Below are positions 30,841 to 38,645 of a stretch of DNA of 45,612 bases, one piece after another. The notes under the pieces are model-generated. The model worked only from the letters and a program-made list of their open reading frames with translations, made no database searches and was not told the DNA's origin. This DNA is from a virus. The position numbers and the translations under genes are program-made. The stretch spans positions 1 through 45,612 of the IMG/VR virus record IMGVR_UViG_3300025233_000047; one strand, given 5' to 3'. Within the stretch, counting starts at the first letter, position 1; the number at the start of each line of letters is the position of its first letter.

Positions 30841-32757
30841 ATGCCAACTGTTTCAGAGTTAATGAGTCAGAATAACGCCAATGCCATGATGAATTATCGT
30901 TTGTGGGGAAATCTCACGTATGTTGTTTCGGCCTATGATATTTTCCCAGATGGTACTGATGTAACGAACAAACTCCAAGCTCTGGTTAACTTGGCTAATA
31001 GCGAAGGAAGGACTGCTATCTTTTTTCCGCCAGGCGAGTATTTTGTCACTTACATCAACAACGACGAAAATATTTATTACTTTGGAGATAATGCGAGTTT
31101 TATTGGAGGATATACAAAGAAAATTGCTCAGATTGGCCAAGAATTTAGCGGAGCGGATTCTTACAATGTATTGGATTTCGGAGCCAAGAGAGACTATGTA
31201 ACTGACAATAGAACTGCAATTCAGGACGCTATTAATGTGGTCAGCAGCAATGGTGGAGGTGAGTTATTCTTCCCAGAAGGGCACTATTATATTGATGACT
31301 ATCTGGTGTTGAAAGATAAGGTTCGTATGGTTTCAGTTCCGGACACAGTAACACTGGACTTCTCAAGGTATAATGGTTTTCATGAGTATGGTGGTTGTAT
31401 AAGAGCACAAGGGTCACTAGCAACAACCTCATATGTGCCAACGACAGCTATAAATAAAGGTACGAATGAGATCACGTTCCCTTCAGTAACCGGTCTCGAA
31501 GTTAATCAAGCAATTTTGATCTCTAATGGAGAATCTTCATGGGGCGGTGAAGGGACAAAGGGAGAAATTCAACTCATCGCCAAAATTGATACAAGCACAA
31601 ATAAAGTTATTTTAGCAGGGAGAACTTTTGACAGTTATTCTACCTCTGGATTGAAAGTTAACCATATAAACACTATCACGTGTGGGATGAAAGGATTCCG
31701 AATTATCGGAAACGGAATCAACGAAAACTCGCCTGATAATGGTTTTACCTCTGGTACACGTGGTGATACAGGGGTGTACATCCAGTATGGTAAGAACGTA
31801 ACAATAAAAGACTGCCACTTCACAAAAATTGAAAACAGGTGCGTGCTACTGGACACGACTATTGACTCTACAATCGATAGTTGTGTTTTTTATTTCGATG
31901 AACGTGAGTATCTGTTGCAATACGGAACGGCTGTATTGGGCGCGTGCCAAAACATCACGATAACGAAATGCAAAAGCTACAACGATCGCCATTGCTTTAC
32001 CACAGCTGCAGGCATTGGGTGCCCAAGATTTATAAATGTAACAGGTAACTTCAGTTATGGTAGCTGGGTCAACGGATTCAATACCCACCGTGGCGGCGAA
32101 TTTATTATCTTTGAAGGCAACTTTGTAGATTCTAAATTCTGCGGTATGGATATTCGTTGTAAAAATGTAACTATTATAGGAAATATCCTAAAAGGTAGAT
32201 ACACAGACGGGGCAGCCCGAAACTCATGGGGAATTGGTTTGACCTGGAGTGTTGGAGAAATCATTATATCCAACAATCAAATCGACAACGTGGATACAGG
32301 CATTTCCCTTAATGGATTAGACAGTATATCAAACACGAACAACATCACTATAGATAATAACCGCATTTCAAATGTGGTAAGAGGTATAAACCTCGCAAAT
32401 ACATCAACAACGGATCGTGTGCTTAAAGGACTACGTATCATAGGGAATACAATCAAGATAGCTACATCCTGGGGTATTTATGTATCAGGTAAAATAGCAG
32501 GTGCTGTTATCGTGCATAACCACACTCAGAATACAGTAGCTAGTGGCATTGTTTGCGACAATCCGGTCGGGTATGTAATTTCAGAGAATGTATGTGAAGA
32601 CGTGCCCGCGAGTGTATACGCAATGGCACTTCAAGGAACCGGCAATACATGTACTGTAAAAGGAAACAAGTATATAAACTGCGGGCGAGGACTTTCCAAC
32701 GTAGCTGCTGTTGATGTTAACAGTTCTGTCTCTGACAATGTTCAAATCACATTTTAG
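30841..32757 (+). CDS. Tailspike with right-handed beta-helix (pectate-lyase-like)
   Basis: This 638-aa protein has the entry motif of polysaccharide-lyase spikes: VLDFGAKRDYVTDNRTAIQD, then GGGELFFPEGHYYIDDYLVL, followed by many short beta-helix turns with 'NITITKCKSYN'-like rungs. It likely binds and degrades a surface glycan. A second, weaker copy of the entry motif lies earlier (residues 25-70). The start is the ATG after GGAGGTGAG. Confidence 0.88.
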   Translation: MPTVSELMSQNNANAMMNYRLWGNLTYVVSAYDIFPDGTDVTNKLQALVNLANSEGRTAIFFPPGEYFVTYINNDENIYYFGDNASFIGGYTKKIAQIGQEFSGADSYNVLDFGAKRDYVTDNRTAIQDAINVVSSNGGGELFFPEGHYYIDDYLVLKDKVRMVSVPDTVTLDFSRYNGFHEYGGCIRAQGSLATTSYVPTTAINKGTNEITFPSVTGLEVNQAILISNGESSWGGEGTKGEIQLIAKIDTSTNKVILAGRTFDSYSTSGLKVNHINTITCGMKGFRIIGNGINENSPDNGFTSGTRGDTGVYIQYGKNVTIKDCHFTKIENRCVLLDTTIDSTIDSCVFYFDEREYLLQYGTAVLGACQNITITKCKSYNDRHCFTTAAGIGCPRFINVTGNFSYGSWVNGFNTHRGGEFIIFEGNFVDSKFCGMDIRCKNVTIIGNILKGRYTDGAARNSWGIGLTWSVGEIIISNNQIDNVDTGISLNGLDSISNTNNITIDNNRISNVVRGINLANTSTTDRVLKGLRIIGNTIKIATSWGIYVSGKIAGAVIVHNHTQNTVASGIVCDNPVGYVISENVCEDVPASVYAMALQGTGNTCTVKGNKYINCGRGLSNVAAVDVNSSVSDNVQITF

Positions 32758-32768
32758 GTGGTGATTAA

Positions 32769-33461
32769 ATGCCGACTGTCGAAGAATTGTTACGGACAGT
32801 AGACACATCATATCGAAACTCGTACTCAACAAAACAAAAGATTGAATGGATGGATACCACACAAAAACAAATATTTCAAACCATACGTCATGAAGCGCTG
32901 CCTTATTCCATAACTTTAACAGCCGATTTCGCATTCTACCCATTACCACCTGACTGTGATCCGATGGGTATCAAACAAGTGGTTATTGAAACCAAGGCTG
33001 GTCGCGACAGGTACGATGATATGAGATTTGTTTCCATAGAATCGAATGAAGACGTGGGAAACTCTGCAAGGTTCTACAGTATCGGATCGAACCAGAATAT
33101 ATTCATCAATCCGCTGCCAAAGCTTGAAGATGAGGGTCGCAAGGTATTTGTATACTATAACCGCCGTCCTGCGGATCTTACTGCTTCTCAATTGGACCGC
33201 ATTCCCGATCTGGAAGAGGACTTCCAGGAGCTTCTAGTGCTCGGATGTTTGGAACGAATCGCCCGGGCTCGTGGTGAGTATGACGATAAAAACACCTTTG
33301 CCGCTGATTACCTTGCTCTGTTGAGAGACTACAAGAGTCTGTACCGCACGCCATACCCTGAGTACACCAAGCCACAGGACAAGATGCCGCGCAGACGCGG
33401 TCATGTGGCCACCAAGTATGGATATGGTCGGCGCAATGCGGTTTATCCGTGGGGTGAGTAG
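32769..33461 (+). CDS. Head-to-tail connector, P22 gp4-like
   Basis: This 230-aa protein starts MPTVEELLRTVDTSYRNSYS and has KIEWMDTTQKQIFQTIRHE, FAFYPLPPDC and NIFINPLPKL, the pattern of adaptor proteins that close the portal after packaging. It is directly followed by the nozzle-like gene, as in P22-like phages. Confidence 0.75.
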   Translation: MPTVEELLRTVDTSYRNSYSTKQKIEWMDTTQKQIFQTIRHEALPYSITLTADFAFYPLPPDCDPMGIKQVVIETKAGRDRYDDMRFVSIESNEDVGNSARFYSIGSNQNIFINPLPKLEDEGRKVFVYYNRRPADLTASQLDRIPDLEEDFQELLVLGCLERIARARGEYDDKNTFAADYLALLRDYKSLYRTPYPEYTKPQDKMPRRRGHVATKYGYGRRNAVYPWGE

Positions 33462-34856
33462 ATGACAATAGGCAAAGGAAGACAAACGAAAAAGCGTGCA
33501 GAGAACAATTTCAGCGGTGGACTCAATCAAGCGATGGATCCATTCGCAATCGGTGACACCCAAACGTCTGAGGAAATGGGATTCGACACAGTCGATACGC
33601 CATTCGCTTCGACAGCACTCAGTCATCAGGCTTATGGTTCTGCTGGTTCAGGACAAACGTTCCTGCTCACTAACTTTGGCAACACACATTTAGTGCGAAT
33701 CACAGGTACAACAATGCAGTACAACAGCGCAGGAACGACCTGGACGAATATCGCGGGAACGTTCCTGAGCACAAACTGGGATGCGACCAACTTTGAAGTG
33801 GCTGGTGCACCAGCGCTGATCATGACCGATGGAGGTAACACTCCTCGATATTGGAACGGAAGCACTCTCGGTACATTAGGCGGTTCTCCACCTAAAGGGG
33901 CATTCATCACAAACGACACAGTGCGAGTATGGCAAGCTTTAGGTGATATGTTGTACTTTTCCGGCTTCCAAGATGCTCAAGATTGGACATCAACAGAGAA
34001 TAGCGGATTCCTGAAGTACTACACAGAGCGAGGCGGAGACATCACAGCCCTGAAGAACTTTTATGGCGATAAGTATGTATGGAAACGTGACTCTATGGCG
34101 GTCATACAAGGAACAAACTATTTCAACTACAAGCTCAAAGAGATATCAAATGATGTGGGGTGCACTAGCTTCAAGACACTGCAAGAGGTAGGGGATACGT
34201 TAATCTGGCTGGGAGAAACAGACGTATACACGTTTCAAGGTGGTTTCCCAGTGCCAATCGGCGATCCCATCCGAAAGTATCTGAAACGGATCAATCAGAA
34301 CTACTTGGAAGGATGCAGTGCTGTACACGATGGTGAACGATATTACTTAAACCTCGTGCTCGACTCAGCAACACAACCGAATATCCGGCTAGTGTATGAC
34401 ACGAGGTACAAAATATGGCGGGTATCTGGACAGAATGAGCAGATCACATACGGCGTTCGGTTCAAAACGGATACGTACATTGGCAATGCGTCAGGACAAA
34501 CATTCAAACTGAATGCTCTACCATTGTCGCAATCATGGTCACTGACGACGAAACCATTTGACGAAGGCATTGCCGAAGCGGAGAAGGAGTATAAGGAATT
34601 GCATATACAAGGGTATTTCCCTCCGGGAACCACTCTGAAAATAAGCTATTCCACATCTGATCGCATTGATTTTTTTACGGACATCACGTTTAATCCGTTG
34701 GACAGCAATTCAACTTCTGCCCAAAATCGAAACCTGATCATCCCATTGGACACCACGCCGTTAACAAACTGGATAAGGTTCAGGATATCCGGCACGGGAC
34801 AGGCCACCATCTACAACGTTCAACGTTATTTCCGAGTCTGCCGGGTTCAACACTAA
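33462..34856 (+). CDS. Tail nozzle / DNA stabilisation protein, P22 gp10-like
   Basis: This 464-aa protein starts GRQTKKRAENNFSGGLNQAM, and has beta-propeller-like repeats (LIMTDGGNTPRYWNGS, DTVRVWQALGDMLYFSGFQD). Such proteins form the tail nozzle below the connector. It begins right after the connector stop. GGGGTG gives the ribosome binding site. Confidence 0.78.
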   Translation: MTIGKGRQTKKRAENNFSGGLNQAMDPFAIGDTQTSEEMGFDTVDTPFASTALSHQAYGSAGSGQTFLLTNFGNTHLVRITGTTMQYNSAGTTWTNIAGTFLSTNWDATNFEVAGAPALIMTDGGNTPRYWNGSTLGTLGGSPPKGAFITNDTVRVWQALGDMLYFSGFQDAQDWTSTENSGFLKYYTERGGDITALKNFYGDKYVWKRDSMAVIQGTNYFNYKLKEISNDVGCTSFKTLQEVGDTLIWLGETDVYTFQGGFPVPIGDPIRKYLKRINQNYLEGCSAVHDGERYYLNLVLDSATQPNIRLVYDTRYKIWRVSGQNEQITYGVRFKTDTYIGNASGQTFKLNALPLSQSWSLTTKPFDEGIAEAEKEYKELHIQGYFPPGTTLKISYSTSDRIDFFTDITFNPLDSNSTSAQNRNLIIPLDTTPLTNWIRFRISGTGQATIYNVQRYFRVCRVQH

Positions 34857-34867
34857 GGAGGATAAAT

Positions 34868-35089
34868 ATGGAACTCACCCAGGAACAGAAGAATCTTATG
34901 ATCGAGGCGCGCCTATTGGAATACCGGGGACGCCTCTTTAACATTGAAATGGACATGGTGGCTGCTCAGGCTGCTGGTGATCATGATGCACATCATGAAA
35001 TGCAACAATCAGCTGAAGGTCTCAAAAAGGCTTACAAAGCCGTTGAGGGGATGATACAACATGCCGATACCGCAGATACAACCGCTTAA
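34868..35089 (+). CDS. Small helical protein
   Basis: This 73-aa protein with AAGGAGG upstream is predicted all helical (ELTQEQKNLMIEARLLEYRG). It overlaps the fibre gene by 29 bases. It may be a chaperone or spacer in the tail tip. Confidence 0.6.
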   Translation: MELTQEQKNLMIEARLLEYRGRLFNIEMDMVAAQAAGDHDAHHEMQQSAEGLKKAYKAVEGMIQHADTADTTA

Positions 35090-35834
35090 CCAAGACGCCG
35101 ATCTTGATCAGGTGAAGACGTACGTAATCCGTCTGGAGCGCACGCTGAACTTCCTGTTAGAGAACGGCTTGGACAGCGAGAACGTGTTCGAGGTGGGCGG
35201 CTGGCGAGTGAAGGACGATACGCTGTCATCCAAGGACGGGGACGTAGGCATGACGACATCAGGCAGTGCAGCAACGGACATACGACTCTGGGCAGGGTCA
35301 ACCGATCCGAACACGGCACCGTGGCGTGTGACGAAGGATGGGAAGATGTACACCACAGGAGCGGTGATACAAAGTTCAAATGGGTACCCACGTGTCGAGA
35401 TGAATCCAGATCAGAATTTGTTCGGTGCGTATGCGGCAGCTAATAATTCCTTGACTATACAAGCTTTGGGACCATCTCAATCACCTCAAATGTTATTTTC
35501 AGCTCCCAGCTCCAACTTATTTATGTATGTATCAGGTTTATCAGCATATTTGGGCGCCACAAGCGCAGACCTTAGAATAAGTACGAATCGAAATTTATAC
35601 CTTACACCCGGAGCGAACATATATGATGTCATTGTTCCGTTTGATCAGTTTAAGGATTCATCCACCAACCAAACGCTTTACGCGAAACTCCTCGGAAAAG
35701 CTTCTGCTGGATCATCTACAGGAGCAAGCGGAGGGCACAACCACGGCATAGCGGCAGGTACACAACTGATGGTGGCTGGTGGTGGTACGGTAACTTGGCA
35801 AGTTGCTCCAACGCATACACATACCCAAAACTAG
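35061..35834 (+). CDS. Tail fibre / appendage protein with His-rich tip
   Basis: This 257-aa protein has an N-terminal coiled coil (VKTYVIRLERTLNFLLENGL), a beta region with WRVKDDTLSSKDGDVGMTTS and WRVTKDGKMYTTGAVIQSSN, and a C-terminal tip GGHNHG...THTHTQ that may bind metal, as in other fibre tips. It probably contacts the host envelope. GAGGGG precedes the start. Confidence 0.75.
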   Translation: MPIPQIQPLNQDADLDQVKTYVIRLERTLNFLLENGLDSENVFEVGGWRVKDDTLSSKDGDVGMTTSGSAATDIRLWAGSTDPNTAPWRVTKDGKMYTTGAVIQSSNGYPRVEMNPDQNLFGAYAAANNSLTIQALGPSQSPQMLFSAPSSNLFMYVSGLSAYLGATSADLRISTNRNLYLTPGANIYDVIVPFDQFKDSSTNQTLYAKLLGKASAGSSTGASGGHNHGIAAGTQLMVAGGGTVTWQVAPTHTHTQN

Positions 35835-35841
35835 CATTATA

Positions 35842-35850
35842 TGCTATGAT
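35842..35850 (+). promoter_or_regulatory. Extended -10 promoter of the inserted gene
   Basis: TGC-TATGAT forms an extended -10; no good -35 is visible. It lies between the fibre stop and a secreted-protein gene that also has its own terminator. Confidence 0.5.
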
Positions 35851-35881
35851 GTTGGCAAAATCTAACACAGGGGTGTGTGTA

Positions 35882-36496
35882 ATGAAAAAGCATCTTAAGA
35901 ATTTCAGCTTGGTGCTCAGTGGTGTGGTACTTGGTGTGGCAATCTCATTCTCAGGAGAGATTAGCGCAGCAACATCCAAGCTGCTAGGCGGTAAAGTAGG
36001 TAAGGTCATGACAGTGACTTTGGATAATAAAAAGATCGGTGAGGCTCCTGTTATCGGAGGAACAAGCTATGTCCCTGTCCGGACCGCTGCCAATGAACTG
36101 GGACTGGAGGTTAAAGTGAGTGGTAACGAGATTGAACTGACAACTCCAACCGACGATGGTGTGCTATCAAACGAGGAAATGGCTCAGATAGCCAAAGAAC
36201 AACAAGCCGAAATGGACCGCTTAACTGCGGAAGAAAATACTAAAAGCGAGAACTTAAGAAAGCTGAAACAAGATATCGAAACAGCCGAAAGAAAGATATT
36301 CAATGCTGATAATAGTATTACAGTTGCGACGCGGATGCTAGAGGATGCGAAAAGCGGAAAGGCTGCTGGAGCACAGGGAATGGACCCTATGATCCAAGCA
36401 TATGAGGAAGAAATAGAATCCGCGACAAAGAATAAAGCAGAACAGCAAATCGTTCTTGCTGACTTGAAAACACAGCTTGCAGTCTTGGAAAAATAA
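35882..36496 (+). CDS. Secreted stalk-domain protein, probable moron
   Basis: This 204-aa protein begins with a signal peptide (MKKHLKNFSLVLSGVVLGVA, cleavage near AATSK) and continues with a copper-amine-oxidase-N-like stalk domain (VIGGTSYVPVRTAANELGLE), then a long coiled coil (about 105-200). Stalk domains in Paenibacillaceae serve surface attachment. It has its own promoter and terminator inside the virion cluster, so it is a candidate lysogenic-conversion gene. An upstream 29-codon extension of the frame lacks a ribosome binding site. Confidence 0.75.
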   Translation: MKKHLKNFSLVLSGVVLGVAISFSGEISAATSKLLGGKVGKVMTVTLDNKKIGEAPVIGGTSYVPVRTAANELGLEVKVSGNEIELTTPTDDGVLSNEEMAQIAKEQQAEMDRLTAEENTKSENLRKLKQDIETAERKIFNADNSITVATRMLEDAKSGKAAGAQGMDPMIQAYEEEIESATKNKAEQQIVLADLKTQLAVLEK

Positions 36497-36514
36497 AAAT
36501 AATTATATTATCAA

Positions 36515-36537
36515 GGACTCCATCCGGGGTCCTTTTT
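36515..36537 (+). terminator. Intrinsic terminator of the moron
   Basis: GGACTCC-ATCC-GGGGTCC (7 bp with one G-T pair) followed by TTTTT. Confidence 0.85.
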
Positions 36538-36558
36538 CTATTGCAAAGGAGTGAGATC

Positions 36559-38238
36559 ATGGCGGTATACGAAACAACAGGAACCGTGGTTCAGCCTGCA
36601 ATGGGCGCGGGCGCTGTGCCAACACCGAAGACGACAACTCCGACATCCACCCAGAACATTGCACAACAGTCGCAACAAGTACAGAACCCAGTGCCGGCCA
36701 GCCCATCCAGCTTGTACAACATCGGCGTACGTCAAGCACTCAATGGCATGGGCGTGGACAACAATCGGATTGGATATACCAACGGATATGTTACCATCGA
36801 CGGTCAAAACATCATTAGACCGCAGGTGAACGCAGGTGGTAACACATACACGTCACAGGGAAACCTCAACTCTATTCAGGGCCAGGTCAATCAACTCAAC
36901 CAATCCAACAGCATCATGAACCGTGTGACGAACCCGCAAGATACGGTAAACCCGTTTGATACGCGGATATCTGATGTGCTGACACAGCTCACGCAGGGTA
37001 TCAACAACCCAGCTTCATATGATCCGTATTCTTCAGCAGAGTACGCTGCATACCAAGCACAGGCGCAGAGGCAAGCGCAACAGGGTATACGTACCGCGCA
37101 GGAGTCACTTGGGGCTTCCGGCTTGGGGCGTTCATCCATCCTTTCAGACCGTGCACAAGGAATCCAGAACGATGCGAATGAGTACATGCAACTACAGGTC
37201 ATACCTCAATTGATCGCGGCCAATCAAGCAGCAGAGCAGCAGAAGCTAGGCAACTTGTCGAACTTGATGGGGTTAATGTCCAACCAACAAGCGACGTATG
37301 ATACACGAGATCAGAATAACTTTAACAATTCATTCAATGTGCTGGGATACTTGGCAGATCAGAACCAATTGAAACTGGACAACTCCCGAGCGGATGCAGG
37401 ATTAACCGGAAACTACTTGACTCCAGAAGCCAGAGAGCTGATGAACAGCCTACTTGGGTTGAAACAACAAGCTGAGACGAAGGGAATTACGAAGGATGCG
37501 CGTGCTGGACTGAGCAGTCAGGCCGATGGTATCCGGGATCAATTGAGTATGTTGGGCGTTGATACATCACAACTTGGTGCCAATACTTCATATGCAAATG
37601 CCAGCAAATCTGGTGTTGGACGAACCATCCAAGGACAAGCGCTTGACCAACAAATTCAAGGACAACAGTTTGATCAAGGTATGCAGACTAGGCAGCAGGA
37701 CTTTGTTGAGAAGCAAACGGGTGTTGAGAATAACTTCCGTAGCGAAGAAAATGCGTTCCGCGCAGAACAATTCGCATACTCCAAAGCTCGTGATGCCGTG
37801 GCAGATAGCCAATGGAATGCAACATTCCAGTACAACATGGAACAAGGCGGGTTAGATTACGCCCTGCGTGTACTTAAACAACAGGACGATTCAACTTACC
37901 AGAAAGCTATGCTGGCGATTAACCAGGATGAAAACTCTCGTGCTTGGCTTGGACTGGGCAGCGCACAACCGGCTGAGTACAACGGCATGAATGCTAATCA
38001 GGTGTTGAGTGCATTGCAGTCACAATACATCGATCCGACCACAGAGAAATATGCCGCGCCGAAAGATGCAGCAACACGAGAACAGATTTATCAGCAGGTA
38101 GCTGGATACGGTCTGCCACAGGGACAGGACGATCAAGTCATGCTCTCCATGGGATTGACCACGAAAGAGATTCAGGAATTTGATAAGAAGTACATTCAAC
38201 CATCAGCTGGCACGGGAGCAGCATCAGCGGGAAAGTAG
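36559..38238 (+). CDS. Gln-rich ejection/internal virion protein
   Basis: This 559-aa protein is very rich in Gln, Asn, Ser and Ala, with helical segments (SSAEYAAYQAQAQRQAQQGI, SLGASGLGRSSILSDRAQGI), typical of podoviral ejection proteins. The start has AAAGGAG. Its last codons GCG GGA AAG TAG contain a slippery heptamer, so part of the product should continue into the transglycosylase frame to give about 691 residues. It would travel in the head and enter the cell with DNA. Confidence 0.78.
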   Translation: MAVYETTGTVVQPAMGAGAVPTPKTTTPTSTQNIAQQSQQVQNPVPASPSSLYNIGVRQALNGMGVDNNRIGYTNGYVTIDGQNIIRPQVNAGGNTYTSQGNLNSIQGQVNQLNQSNSIMNRVTNPQDTVNPFDTRISDVLTQLTQGINNPASYDPYSSAEYAAYQAQAQRQAQQGIRTAQESLGASGLGRSSILSDRAQGIQNDANEYMQLQVIPQLIAANQAAEQQKLGNLSNLMGLMSNQQATYDTRDQNNFNNSFNVLGYLADQNQLKLDNSRADAGLTGNYLTPEARELMNSLLGLKQQAETKGITKDARAGLSSQADGIRDQLSMLGVDTSQLGANTSYANASKSGVGRTIQGQALDQQIQGQQFDQGMQTRQQDFVEKQTGVENNFRSEENAFRAEQFAYSKARDAVADSQWNATFQYNMEQGGLDYALRVLKQQDDSTYQKAMLAINQDENSRAWLGLGSAQPAEYNGMNANQVLSALQSQYIDPTTEKYAAPKDAATREQIYQQVAGYGLPQGQDDQVMLSMGLTTKEIQEFDKKYIQPSAGTGAASAGK

Positions 38239-38269
38239 CCAGCCCCACATCCAACGGGACTGGTGGGGC
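38229..38269 (+). promoter_or_regulatory. Programmed -1 ribosomal frameshift site
   Basis: The heptamer G_GGA_AAG (38229-38235) is in the correct register of the upstream gene, directly before its TAG. Six bases later a stem GCCCCAC/GTGGGGC begins (38242-38248, 38263-38269), whose loop holds an extra TCC/GGA pairing. Heptamer, spacer and stem form a canonical -1 signal; lambda G-GT uses the same heptamer. The -1 frame is then open to 38633. Confidence 0.85.
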
Positions 38270-38633
38270 CCTTTCCTACAACAATTACTACAAAGCAGTG
38301 AAGGACGCGAAGGCCAACCCGAATAACTATGCTACAGCAAGCGCGGCAGTTAGTAATGCCATCAAAGCATTGGGATACCCCGATAGCTGGTTACAACCCG
38401 CGCTGGAGCTGGTAGCTAGGGAGTCCAGTTTCAACTCGAATGCGAAGAATCCTAAATCTACCGCAGCCGGGTTATTTCAGTTTCTGGACAGCACCCGTAA
38501 GAATTACGGAGGTAGCTCAGTGAACTGGAGCGATCCAAATCAGCAAGCGTTACAAGGATTGAAATATGTAAAAGATCGCTACGGCGACCCAGTTAAAGCA
38601 CTACAATTCTGGGACAAAAACAAGTGGTACTAA
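38235..38633 (+). CDS. Lytic transglycosylase domain, made as frameshift extension
   Basis: In the -1 frame the 132 residues after the shift read VASPTSNGTGGALSYNNYYK, then a soluble-lytic-transglycosylase-like domain: LELVARESSFNSNAKN (catalytic Glu), AAGLFQFLDSTRKNYG, and a closing VKALQFWDKNKWY. It cleaves peptidoglycan glycan strands, probably a hole for DNA ejection. The first possible independent start is GTG 38298, but no ribosome binding site precedes it, supporting production only as a fusion. Confidence 0.8.
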   Translation, partial: VASPTSNGTGGALSYNNYYKAVKDAKANPNNYATASAAVSNAIKALGYPDSWLQPALELVARESSFNSNAKNPKSTAAGLFQFLDSTRKNYGGSSVNWSDPNQQALQGLKYVKDRYGDPVKALQFWDKNKWY

Positions 38634-38645
38634 GGAGGTAGGCGC

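Noticed and set aside
38242-38280. Rho-independent terminator after the 559-aa gene
   Set aside because: The stem is strong but is followed by CCCTTTCC rather than a T-run, and sits at the spacing expected for a frameshift stimulator.
38298-38633. Independent 111-aa transglycosylase gene from GTG 38298
   Set aside because: No ribosome binding site upstream, and the frame is open back to the slippery site.
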